Assembly (NCBI GenBank): GCA_030633185.1
Contig: DAOVTG010000076.1
Span: 1-10,120 of the forward strand
Origin: Deltaproteobacteria bacterium
Lineage (GTDB): Bacteria > Desulfobacterota > Anaeroferrophillalia > Anaeroferrophillales > Tharpellaceae
Direction of reading: 5' to 3'
Length of the DNA: 10,120 nt
The first letter of the stretch is position 1. Every line of letters starts with the position of its first letter. The notes beneath the pieces are model-generated. The model was given only the letters and a program-made list of their open reading frames with translations, did no database searches and was not told where the DNA came from. A program made the translations under genes and the position numbers. This document shows positions 1 to 6,334 of this stretch, in pieces.

Positions 1-302
1 AGAAAACCGGCTAAATCTGCCAGCAGGGAGTCTATCTTTAAAAATGGTGCCTCACCTTGGCGAACCTTAACCTCGAAACCGTCAATCTGCAGACGCAAGG
101 TATAAGGATTAAAACGTACTTAAGCAATCGTCGCCTGACGTTTGAGCAACTCCGGCAACCGTTTTTCGGCTTGGGTTTTGAGTAACCATGGTAAAAGAAG
201 AAAGCCGCTTAAACTATAGATAGAAAATACCAGAAAGACCAGCAATAGAAGTTTCCGCCAATCTCGCAAAATTCCCTTGATCCGCTTTTTACGATATTTC
301 AT
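1..302 (-). pseudogene. DUF748 (AsmA-like) envelope protein, 5' part, broken by an in-frame stop
   Basis: The frame opens with ATG at 302-300 behind a good AGGAG Shine-Dalgarno (about 306-313). It encodes a basic N-terminus and one membrane anchor (about residues 16-39, rich in L, V and F, ending LLLPWLL). The track LPELLKRQATIA follows, then TAA at 122-120. Directly after the stop, in the same frame, the protein continues for 39 codons to the window edge, beginning VRFNPYTLRLQIDGF and later showing LKIDSLLADLAGF. These are typical of the start of DUF748 proteins, which are large inner-membrane-anchored periplasmic proteins related to AsmA. The stop sits where the family usually has one residue before the V/I-RFNP motif, so a single base change from AAA, GAA or CAA explains it. 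It is either a recent pseudogene or a sequencing error. The 3' end lies outside the window. Confidence 0.8.
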
Positions 303-368
303 AAGCTCTCCTTTTTCAATAAGGCACCATCCGCTTTAATCACCGTACCCGCAACTTACTAAAAAAGT

Positions 369-397
369 ATCCTACACTACCGGATACAACTTTACAA
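369..397 (-). promoter_or_regulatory. Candidate sigma-70-type promoter for the DUF748 gene
   Basis: Read leftward, TTGTAA (397-392, 4/6 match to TTGACA) and TAGGAT (374-369, 4/6 match to TATAAT) are separated by exactly 17 bp. They lie about 70 nt upstream of the DUF748 ATG and just beyond the terminator of the preceding gene. Both boxes are covered by inverted repeats: TTTACAAGG/CCTTGTAAA around the -35 and GTATCC/GGATAC (367-372 / 382-387) around the -10. The match is by eye only. Confidence 0.35.
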
Positions 398-420
398 GGA
401 TTGAAGAGAGGCCTTGTAAA
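391..420. repeat. Inverted repeat, possible operator
   Basis: TTTACAAGG (391-399) and CCTTGTAAA (412-420) form a perfect 9-bp inverted repeat with a 12-nt spacer. Neither strand has a T-run directly after the stem, so it is not a good intrinsic terminator. One half-site covers the candidate -35 box of the DUF748 promoter, which suits a dimeric regulator site. An RNA hairpin in the leader is the alternative. Confidence 0.4.
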
Positions 421-457
421 AAGAAAAAGCACCTACCGAAAAACTCGACAAGTGCTT
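417..457 (-). terminator. Intrinsic terminator of the PNPOx-like gene
   Basis: Read leftward, AAGCAC (457-452) pairs with GTGCTT (432-427), with an inner CGA/TCG pairing possible in the loop. The T-rich tract TTTCTTTTTA (426-417) follows. It lies about 45 nt past the stop of the 882-502 gene. The stem is short and the loop long, so strength is moderate. Confidence 0.6.
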
Positions 458-501
458 GATTTTATTGTTGTGACATGAACACTCGCCCTTCTAGGAGCCT
501 C

Positions 502-882
502 CTAGCCAAAGATCTTTTCTGCGCCGCAATAGATCTCTTCTACTTTTAATGCAACTGCAGCATGACCGGGATGTTTCTCGGGGTTCCAGATTTTCATATC
601 ATCAAAGATTTCACCTTCTCTGTGATATTCAATAGAACCTTTTGCCTGATATGCTTTGCCGTCCTTAGTGATAAAAAGAGCCGAGCCTTTACTGCCGGAA
701 AAAATATTTTTTCTGGTCTTGTCAAAATAGTTGTCGGCAATAACGATCAGATCTTCACTATACCTGGCCACACATGTAATATAGACTGAATTGGGGATAG
801 CGTCATTGTCAACTGTCGTAAAAATGATTCTTTCCTCACGGTTTATCCAGGCTTCATCGACTATTTGGGGTAATTTCGCCAT
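502..882 (-). CDS. Pyridoxamine 5'-phosphate oxidase-like FMN-binding split-barrel protein
   Basis: This is a 126-residue soluble protein with the fold of small single-domain flavin-binding split barrels. Visible signatures are an N-terminal helix (MAKLPQIVDEAW), the strand pair ERIIFTTVDNDAIPNSVYI (about residues 17-35), the strand DLIVIADNYFDKTRKNI (44-60, whose DKTRKN segment is the usual flavin-phosphate contact region), SGSKGSALFI (62-71), and AYQAKGSIEYH (78-88). The length is typical for this subfamily and too short for a true PdxH, so a role in vitamin B6 synthesis is unlikely. These proteins usually bind FMN or related flavins and reduce unknown substrates. The ATG at 882-880 follows an AGAGGA site about 10 nt upstream. 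It is transcribed alone, with a terminator behind it and a decayed GNAT fragment in front. The specific substrate is unknown. Confidence 0.8.
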   Translation of the reverse strand: MAKLPQIVDEAWINREERIIFTTVDNDAIPNSVYITCVARYSEDLIVIADNYFDKTRKNIFSGSKGSALFITKDGKAYQAKGSIEYHREGEIFDDMKIWNPEKHPGHAAVALKVEEIYCGAEKIFG

Positions 883-933
883 TTTTTAAAAATCCTCTCA
901 CTGTAAATTAAAGTTAAACACCACTAACGTAGA

Positions 934-1145
934 CTAAAGCACGCAAGTAAGTATCCTTATCAAAACATTTTTTTGTTTTATTTGTGAGGCAATTATCACA
1001 TTAGATAACCCAACAAGCTTTGCCACAATGCTTTTCCCAATACCAGAACCTTGATAATTTAGCAATACTACAATATCAAGAATCTATGAATAATCAATTC
1101 CGCCTGCCAGCCATCTCAACTTGAGCTCACAAAGCCTATCGCATC
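934..1145 (-). pseudogene. GNAT N-acetyltransferase remnant, frameshifted and truncated
   Basis: The gap between tcdA and the PNPOx-like gene holds leftward coding debris of the GNAT family. One frame (1145-1083) reads DAIGFVSSS, stop, DGWQAEL, matching the beta strand and 'SDGWQA' turn ahead of the core. Another frame, opening after a TAG at 1086-1084, reads ILDIVVLL and then NYQGSGIGKSIVAKLVGLS (about 1059-1003), the acetyl-CoA-binding motif A (Q-x-x-G-x-G/I-G) with the following helix. After this the frame stays open to TAG at 936-934, but the text no longer resembles the family, so the C-terminal part is lost. At least one frameshift and one internal stop are needed. The remnant begins at the tcdA stop codon, so its N-terminal part was removed at that junction. 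No function is expected. Confidence 0.72.
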
Positions 1146-1911
1146 AATTTTTCAAAATCTTGTCAACCGCATACTGAGCTGCAAGCAGACCGAAGACTCC
1201 CGGCATAAAGATGGCACTGGGCTGGATACGACGGCGACGACCGCGCTGAAAAAACTCTTCACGCTCCTTTTCATCGCAGGATTCCGGGTCACACGATTCG
1301 GCAACAATCGGTTCCGGCGAATAGACGACCGTCACCTCTCCCTTTTCCACCCCTTCCCGACGCAGTTGTTTACGCATTACCCGAGCCAGAGGACAGCCGC
1401 TGGTCGAAAGCAGATCTTCGATTTCAACCAGGGTCGGCCGACTGCGTCCGGCAGCCCCCATAGCCGAGATAAAGTTGATCTTACGCCCCAAACAATTTCT
1501 GATAAGATTGAGTTTCGGTGCGGCTCCATCAATCGCGTCAATCAGAAAATCAAAGTTTTTCCCCTCTAAAAGATCAGCGGCGGTATCGTGATGATAAAAA
1601 GTCTGTCGACAGTTAAGTTTAATTTGGGGATTTATATCTCGCAGCCGGGCCGCTGCCACCTCAACCTTGGCTGTGCCGAAGGTCGACTGCAGGGCGAAAA
1701 GCTGACGATTGACATTGGTCTCGCCGATCAGATCAAAATCGATCAGGGTGAGGCAGCCGACAGCGGTTCGGGCCAGAGCTTCGGCGGCGAAAGAACCAAC
1801 CGCACCAAGCCCGACAATCGCAATATGGGCATCGACCAAACACCTCAGACCAGCTGCACCAAAAAGCAGTTCAAGTCGGGAAAAAGCCGCTGCAGAAAAA
1901 TCTGAAGTCAT
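1144..1911 (-). CDS. tcdA: tRNA threonylcarbamoyladenosine dehydratase (TcdA/CsdL, ThiF/E1-like)
   Basis: This cytosolic enzyme adenylates the carboxylate of t6A37 in ANN-decoding tRNAs and cyclises it to ct6A. The 255-residue protein has the E1-like adenylation fold: nucleotide-binding loop GLGAVGS (34-40), acidic strand LTLIDFDLI (55-62), the TNVNRQ motif (65-70) with its ATP-contacting Asn and Arg, and DAIDGA (125-130). The TcdA-specific segments SAMGAAGRSRPT (149-160) and PLARVMRKQLRREGV (174-188) separate it from ThiF and MoeB. Family members usually read DPLAR where this one has CPLAR. Length is close to E. coli TcdA (about 268). The ATG at 1911 lies 2 nt after the tatD stop, with AGGAT inside the tatD end serving as ribosome site, so translation is probably coupled. 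No clear terminator follows, only the GNAT remnant. Confidence 0.92.
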   Translation of the reverse strand: MTSDFSAAAFSRLELLFGAAGLRCLVDAHIAIVGLGAVGSFAAEALARTAVGCLTLIDFDLIGETNVNRQLFALQSTFGTAKVEVAAARLRDINPQIKLNCRQTFYHHDTAADLLEGKNFDFLIDAIDGAAPKLNLIRNCLGRKINFISAMGAAGRSRPTLVEIEDLLSTSGCPLARVMRKQLRREGVEKGEVTVVYSPEPIVAESCDPESCDEKEREEFFQRGRRRRIQPSAIFMPGVFGLLAAQYAVDKILKN

Positions 1912-1913
1912 CG

Positions 1914-2687
1914 TTACATCCTTTCTTTGAGGTTGAAAAGTCGTAAGGTATTAGCTGTCGTTAAAGCCGCCGTTTCGGCAATATCCCAACCCCGTAAATC
2001 AGTTAAAGAGTGGGCCACCGCCAATACATCCCGTGGTTCGGAATCTCCTTTGGCAACTGTATGAGAGCCTATATAAGGAGCATCGGTTTCCAGCAGAATA
2101 CGTTCGGCCGGCACCATCAGGGCGGTTTTCTTAACCTTGTGGGCTTGGGGCCGGGTCAAACCGCCGCCAAAACCGATGTAATAGCCTAAAGAGAGAAATT
2201 TTTCCGCCAACTGCGGGCCGCCGCCATAGGCGTGCAGAACCCCGACAACTTCGGAAAATTCTCTCAAAACAAGATAGAGCGGTTCAAAAGCCCGGCGACA
2301 GTGAATGATGACCGGTAACGACAAGATCGTCGATAGTTCGAGCTGAACCCTTAAAACTTCAGCCTGCTTTGCCGCCGAATACTCTTTAAGGGCATAATCA
2401 AGCCCGATCTCGCCAATGGCAACCGGAGCCCGCAAGCGAGCCAGCTGACGGAAAGGTTCAGGAGAAAAGTCACTTGTCGGAGTAAGCCAGGCTGGATGGA
2501 GACCGATAGCAGCAAAAATTGATGAATTGGCGGAAGCCAGACGACAGGCACTGCGACTTGAAAAAAGATCATAACCGGGAACTATGAAGTTCTTAACCCC
2601 GGAATTTGCGGCACGCTGCAGCACACCATCAAGATCTTGAGCCAAAGGTGGGTCAGTCAGATGGCAGTGGCTATCAAAAAGTTTCAT
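1914..2687 (-). CDS. tatD: TatD family metal-dependent hydrolase (DNase)
   Basis: TatD enzymes are cytosolic two-metal TIM-barrel nucleases; E. coli TatD is a 3'-5' exonuclease linked to DNA repair and RNA quality control. With the ATG at 2687 the protein has 257 residues, normal for the family. All metal ligands are visible: H7 and H9 in FDSHCHL, E93 in IGEIGLDY, H129 in VIIHCR, H152 in LHAYGG, and D202 in LLETDAPY. AIGLHPAW (60-67) is also typical. A start four codons upstream would be TTG at 2699; I prefer the ATG because MKLFDSHCHL is the usual N-terminus. No strong Shine-Dalgarno precedes it (a weak TTGGAT). The gene is co-transcribed with tcdA (2-nt gap). A strong terminator ends only 15 bp upstream of its start, leaving little room for a separate promoter. 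Confidence 0.92.
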   Translation of the reverse strand: MKLFDSHCHLTDPPLAQDLDGVLQRAANSGVKNFIVPGYDLFSSRSACRLASANSSIFAAIGLHPAWLTPTSDFSPEPFRQLARLRAPVAIGEIGLDYALKEYSAAKQAEVLRVQLELSTILSLPVIIHCRRAFEPLYLVLREFSEVVGVLHAYGGGPQLAEKFLSLGYYIGFGGGLTRPQAHKVKKTALMVPAERILLETDAPYIGSHTVAKGDSEPRDVLAVAHSLTDLRGWDIAETAALTTANTLRLFNLKERM

Positions 2688-2702
2688 ACTAAAATCCAAC
2701 TA

Positions 2703-2733
2703 AAAAAGGGGCACCGAAATGGTGCCCCTTTTT
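2703..2733. terminator. Perfect hairpin terminator after the octaheme cytochrome
   Basis: The arms AAAAAGGGGCACC (2703-2715) and GGTGCCCCTTTTT (2721-2733) are a perfect 13-bp inverted repeat around a 5-nt loop. On the minus strand an uninterrupted GC-rich stem is followed by a T-run, 28 nt past the cytochrome stop. The symmetry makes it functional in both directions, though no rightward gene needs it. Confidence 0.9.
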
Positions 2734-2761
2734 AGTTCATAAACTAACCACGATGCAAGAG

Positions 2762-4096
2762 CTATTTCTTCTTTAACAACTCATGGTGAACGCGCATCTT
2801 TTTGGCATCGGACTGAATTTTACCAAGATCCTTGGTCATCATCGCCCAGCCATACCAGTATGCGTAGTCAGGATTAACATGGAACTGCCCCTGATAGGTC
2901 CGCATCCGATGTTTCATATACATCTCAAACAATACCTGTTCGATATTTTCCATCCCTGCCGGCAGATCTTTATAGCTGTCACCGGAAGCCGCACTGTAAT
3001 CGGTCCTCAAGAAATAGAGGAAATCGGGATAAGCAAAAGCCTGTACACCACGTTTTTTCAGGATACCATCTTTGTAAAGATCAGCAACAATCTCAATCGC
3101 CTGAGCGAGCAGTCTATCAGCTTTCTGCATCATCGCATCGCCCATCTCAAGCTGGGTTTTACCATAGCTTTCGGCGTGACACTGGCTACAGGTTTTAATC
3201 ATTTTATCACGTTCGACCTGCCAGGCTTCCTGGGTCGTCCGAACCATATCAACAGAAGTCACCAGAGCCAGGCGAGCCGTCGGTTTGCCGGTATTAGGAT
3301 CTAAAACCCCTAAAGCCTTGAGAATGGTAACCCGGTCGGCGGCCCACTGTTTATCTTCGGGCAGCGGCAGGCGCACACCAAGAAAGCCCCAGGCTGTACG
3401 GTTTTCATGTGTACCATTAGGCAGATGACAGGTCTGGCAGGTCGGAGCCGGAGCCCCTTCGGGGAGATTACCGTTCTCTTTGGAGAAATGGCGACTTCCG
3501 TGTTTAGAACTGCTCCACATCTCCCACTGCGGATGGTCGTAACCCATATGACACTGGCGACAGGCGCGCGGATCCTGGGCTTCCTTTTTCGAAAAGCTAT
3601 GCCGGGTATGACACTCGTCGCAAGAGTTATTCTGATAACGATAACCTTTTGCAATCTGCTCTTTCTTCTGGGCTTCCGTCTTGATGCCCATATTGTGGCA
3701 ACCACCACAACCGCGACCGCCTTCCATCAACTCATCGGGCTCTATGTGAGTAATCGGTAATGCGTTCAGAGTAGACCAGCCAAAATTATGTTTACCCTTG
3801 GCAAAAGAGTCAAACTGCTCTTCATGACAATCTTTACAGACATGTTCATCCGGCAACACCGCCAAATTGGAATTTTTGGAGTTTGTATGTTTTTCGCCGT
3901 GACAATCGGCACAGCCAACATCCTCACCAGCATGTTTACTTACTTTCCAATCCGCAACCTGGCCGGGCGTGTGTCGCTGGTGACACTTAATACATTTAGA
4001 GGAACCAGCCAATGCCGGTGCCACCCCGAAACCCAGCAGGAAAACTGTCAGGGCCATGAGCAACAGTCCTCTTTGCCACAATTTTCTCTTCATCAT
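2762..4096 (-). CDS. Octaheme c-type cytochrome, hydroxylamine oxidoreductase (HAO) family
   Basis: This is a secreted periplasmic multiheme cytochrome of 444 residues. A Sec signal peptide (about 1-30, hydrophobic core LLLMALTVFLLGFG, cleavage near APALA-GSS) is followed by eight CXXCH sites with Cys at 35, 62, 87, 130, 159, 179, 220 and 303. Seven hemes cluster in the N-terminal half and the eighth lies after a gap of about 80 residues; then comes a cysteine-free helical C-terminus. This arrangement, plus the end segment FHVNPDYAYWYGW (405-417), fits the HAO-like octaheme family, which oxidises hydroxylamine in nitrifiers or, in many anaerobes, reduces nitrite or hydroxylamine. Extra histidines such as those in SKH (55, 199) and GKH (103) could be distal ligands. 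Reductive use is more likely here but is inferred. An AAGGAG site at 4106-4101 is 4 nt from this ATG and 7 nt from the second Met (4093), which may be the true start. No quinol-oxidising partner is adjacent. Confidence 0.82.
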   Translation of the reverse strand: MMKRKLWQRGLLLMALTVFLLGFGVAPALAGSSKCIKCHQRHTPGQVADWKVSKHAGEDVGCADCHGEKHTNSKNSNLAVLPDEHVCKDCHEEQFDSFAKGKHNFGWSTLNALPITHIEPDELMEGGRGCGGCHNMGIKTEAQKKEQIAKGYRYQNNSCDECHTRHSFSKKEAQDPRACRQCHMGYDHPQWEMWSSSKHGSRHFSKENGNLPEGAPAPTCQTCHLPNGTHENRTAWGFLGVRLPLPEDKQWAADRVTILKALGVLDPNTGKPTARLALVTSVDMVRTTQEAWQVERDKMIKTCSQCHAESYGKTQLEMGDAMMQKADRLLAQAIEIVADLYKDGILKKRGVQAFAYPDFLYFLRTDYSAASGDSYKDLPAGMENIEQVLFEMYMKHRMRTYQGQFHVNPDYAYWYGWAMMTKDLGKIQSDAKKMRVHHELLKKK

Positions 4097-4398
4097 TCTA
4101 CTCCTTAACTTAAAAAAAATTAATAAAATGCCACCTAGGAACGTAGAATCTTTAAACTAAGCGGCGACCTCTAAATAAAATTTAAATTATAGACTTAATA
4201 CTGTAAACAACTTCCAAATCCTTGTATATAACATTAGGAGACTCTCATGCAAACTTTTTCGTGTTAAGCTCAAGTTAATTTTATCCACAAATAAAGGGTT
4301 GTGGTTTTTCATATATAAAGGTATAATACCGCTGTTATAAGAGGTTTTCGTGTTGGACAACAACTTTCTCTTGTGCAAATGGAGATGACGACGCGGTT
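4097..4398. other. Divergent AT-rich intergenic region
   Basis: These 302 bp separate the leftward cytochrome from the rightward export operon and must carry both promoters. Besides the cytochrome Shine-Dalgarno (4101-4106) and a rightward promoter candidate, there is a leftward TATAAT at 4191-4186, but no convincing -35 box sits at the right distance. A short leftward open frame (4378-4187) has no coding look or ribosome site. I see no RNA gene or large repeat. Confidence 0.6.
4299..4327 (+). promoter_or_regulatory. Candidate sigma-70-type promoter for the polysaccharide export operon
   Basis: TTGTGG (4299-4304, 3/6 match to TTGACA) and a perfect TATAAT (4322-4327) are spaced by 17 bp. The predicted transcript start near 4334 would leave a leader of about 65 nt before the ATG at 4399. 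I found no -24/-12 (sigma-54) motif nearby. Confidence 0.45.
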
Positions 4399-5010
4399 AT
4401 GATCAGACAAATCCGACCATCCAACCTGCCCGACCTCCGTTTCCCAAAGAAGAGTCACCTCTTCATCCCCCTTTTTTTTCTCTGTTTTTTGATATCCTTA
4501 CCGGTACCGGGCCTAACTGAAGAAGGAGTTGGCTACCATATCGGTTCCGGTGACGTCCTTGAGATCTCGGTCTGGAAAGAGGAGAGCTTAAGCCGCGAAG
4601 TTATCGTCCCGCCGGATCTCACCATCGCTTTTCCTCTTATTGGAGAGATCGAGGTTAAGGCGATGACGGTCAGTGACCTGCGCCGCGAAGTCACCAGAAG
4701 ACTTAATGATTTCATTCCTGATGCAACCGTCACGGTAATGTTGCGCCAAATCAACAGCCTGCGCGCCTATGTCATCGGCAAAGTCAACAAGCCCGGCCAG
4801 TTCCCCATCGACCTGGACACCACAATCATGCAGCTTCTGGCCATGGCCGGCGGCCTCAACCCTTTTGCTGCAACCGGCAAAATCTATATCCTGCGCCACC
4901 AGGAAGGGAAATTGACTAAGATTCCCTTCGATTATCGTGAGGTTGAAAAAGGAAAAAACCTGGCCCAGAACATTAAATTACGGCGTGGTGATGTTATCAT
5001 CGTACCATAG
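4399..5010 (+). CDS. Short OPX/Wza-like polysaccharide export protein (XrtA-type)
   Basis: This is a periplasmic polysaccharide export protein of 203 residues. An N-terminal hydrophobic segment (about 20-38, HLFIPLFFLCFLISLPVPG) looks like a signal sequence with a long basic n-region. No lipobox cysteine follows it, so it is probably not a lipoprotein. Residues 46-118 are the Poly_export domain, opening YHIGSGDVLEISVWKEE and including the FPLIGEIEV strand. Residues about 121-200 form one SLBB domain (AYVIGKVNKPGQFPID, LAMAGGLNPFA, RRGDVIIVP). Full-size Wza is about 380 residues with several SLBB-like domains and an outer-membrane helix, both absent here. The length matches the short export proteins of exosortase/XrtA loci. 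GGAG lies about 14 nt before the ATG, which is rather far. It is the first gene of a three-gene unit; the 96-nt gap to the next gene contains only a weak GGCT/AGCC hairpin (5024-5034). Confidence 0.87.
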   Translation: MIRQIRPSNLPDLRFPKKSHLFIPLFFLCFLISLPVPGLTEEGVGYHIGSGDVLEISVWKEESLSREVIVPPDLTIAFPLIGEIEVKAMTVSDLRREVTRRLNDFIPDATVTVMLRQINSLRAYVIGKVNKPGQFPIDLDTTIMQLLAMAGGLNPFAATGKIYILRHQEGKLTKIPFDYREVEKGKNLAQNIKLRRGDVIIVP

Positions 5011-5106
5011 TTAAGTAGCGCTTGGCTGAAAGCCGACAATTTTTCTCAAAAGGTACAAAACAACCTACTTCCAAAAAACAGGCAATCTGAACGGATATCA
5101 AAAATC

Positions 5107-6324
5107 ATGAAAAAGATATGTTTCTCCGGCATTGCTCTTTTATTGCTCCTGGGTTCGGCTTCCCAAACCCTGGCCGACGGTGATTTCACCTTCAACCCCA
5201 CTCTTCAATTTCGGGGGGAATATGATGACAACCTCAATTTTGACAACGACAATGAAAAAAGTGACTGGCTCGGGGTTTTCATACCATCACTGAAAGCCGC
5301 CTGGCAAACCCCCAGACTTGACATTAAAGGCAGTGCTGAGGCTGAAATCAGACGTTTCTGCAGTGAAAGTCAATTCGATGACGAATATCAACGCTACAAA
5401 ATCGATAGTTCCTACCAACTTTTTGAAAGGCTAACGCTCGAAGCCGGCGGCTCCTATGTCAAGGATTCAACCCTCGACTCCGAACTTGATGAAACCGGTA
5501 TTGTCGAAGATCTCTACGGTCGTGACCGCTACACCCTTGATGGCGGAGCCCGCTATCAGCTCGGTGAAAGGGTATCAAGTAGCCTCAACTACAGTTACGG
5601 AGACACCAGCTACGACAGCCCCAACGATATCGATTACGATTCACACAGCGTTGTCGGTAGTCTCAGCTACCTGTTTCGCAACCAGCGCGACCAGGTCTTC
5701 CTGCAGCCTTCCTACTACAGTTATAAATCCGACATCAGCAAGGTTGATAACTACGGCCTGAGCCTGGGTTGGAATCGTAGTTTGAGTGAAAAATTAACCC
5801 TCTCCTGCTATCTCGGTCTTCGCTATACCGACACTGAATACAGTTATCATTATTACGTCCCGGTCTTTGACCCGAGCAGCGGCACTATAATCTGGCAAAA
5901 GAAAAAAGAGACGATCAGCGAAGATGACTTCGGCGGTACGGCTGACCTATCATTAAGCGGGAAAACTGAAACCTTAAACTACAAGCTTTCATATAATCGC
6001 GATTTAAGCTACACCTCGACCGGCAGCCCGATCGACCGGGATCGTTTCATCGGATCGATTAAATGGATCATGAGCCAACGCCTCAAAAGTGGTTTTGATG
6101 CCGGGCTCTATTTTTCCAAAGCTAATGATGATTACAACGATGAAGACAGTATTTATTTCTACCTCCATCCGTACATCTCCTATCGGCTGATGGAGAACCA
6201 CCACCTCCAAATTCACTACCGTTACGCCAGGACTAAGGATAAAACCTTGGCGGAAAACGACAGCTATGACCGAAGCCGGATCTGGCTGGCCTTGGTTTTC
6301 AATTTCCCTAAACTTCTCGATTGA
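5107..6324 (+). CDS. Outer-membrane beta-barrel protein of the polysaccharide export locus
   Basis: The 405-residue protein starts with a clear Sec signal peptide (cleavage near TLA-DGD, after residue 23). The mature part is a run of amphipathic, aromatic-rich strands separated by acidic or polar turns. By eye I count about 18 strands, from FTFNPTLQFRGEY (27-39) to RIWLALVFNF (391-400), with few cysteines. It resembles the outer-membrane protein family found with exosortase/XrtA exopolysaccharide loci. It lies between the OPX protein and the chain-length protein, so it most likely forms the outer-membrane pore for the polymer. This fits the scheme known from Myxococcus xanthus, where a short OPX protein docks on an 18-strand barrel. 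A passive porin is the main alternative. The ribosome site is weak (CGGAT, about 12 nt upstream). Confidence is high for an outer-membrane barrel and moderate for the transport role. Confidence 0.8.
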   Translation: MKKICFSGIALLLLLGSASQTLADGDFTFNPTLQFRGEYDDNLNFDNDNEKSDWLGVFIPSLKAAWQTPRLDIKGSAEAEIRRFCSESQFDDEYQRYKIDSSYQLFERLTLEAGGSYVKDSTLDSELDETGIVEDLYGRDRYTLDGGARYQLGERVSSSLNYSYGDTSYDSPNDIDYDSHSVVGSLSYLFRNQRDQVFLQPSYYSYKSDISKVDNYGLSLGWNRSLSEKLTLSCYLGLRYTDTEYSYHYYVPVFDPSSGTIIWQKKKETISEDDFGGTADLSLSGKTETLNYKLSYNRDLSYTSTGSPIDRDRFIGSIKWIMSQRLKSGFDAGLYFSKANDDYNDEDSIYFYLHPYISYRLMENHHLQIHYRYARTKDKTLAENDSYDRSRIWLALVFNFPKLLD

Positions 6325-6334
6325 GAACCACCTG

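Noticed and set aside
1050..1080. Inverted repeat CTTGATA / TATCAAG as a possible hairpin or operator
   Set aside because: It lies inside the GNAT remnant coding text and has a 17-nt spacer; most likely a chance result of coding sequence.
1114..1124. Palindrome CTCAACTTGAG as a terminator for tcdA
   Set aside because: Only a 5-bp arm with a 1-nt centre and no T-run on the minus strand.
2783..4108. Several rightward open frames opposite the cytochrome gene
   Set aside because: They are antisense shadows of a well-supported multiheme gene, without ribosome sites or recognisable domains.
4187..4378. 63-codon leftward open frame in the divergent intergenic region
   Set aside because: No ribosome site, low-complexity composition, and it covers the candidate rightward promoter; probably chance in AT-rich DNA.
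4399..5106. Sigma-54 (-24/-12) promoter of the PrsR type often seen at PEP-CTERM loci
   Set aside because: I looked for TGGC-N7-TTGC-like motifs upstream of 4399 and 5107 and found none with correct GG/GC spacing.
6266..6334. Longer N-terminus for the co-polymerase starting at ATG 6266
   Set aside because: It would overlap the barrel gene by 59 nt, has no ribosome site, and adds a segment unlike the family; ATG 6335 with GAGA upstream fits better.
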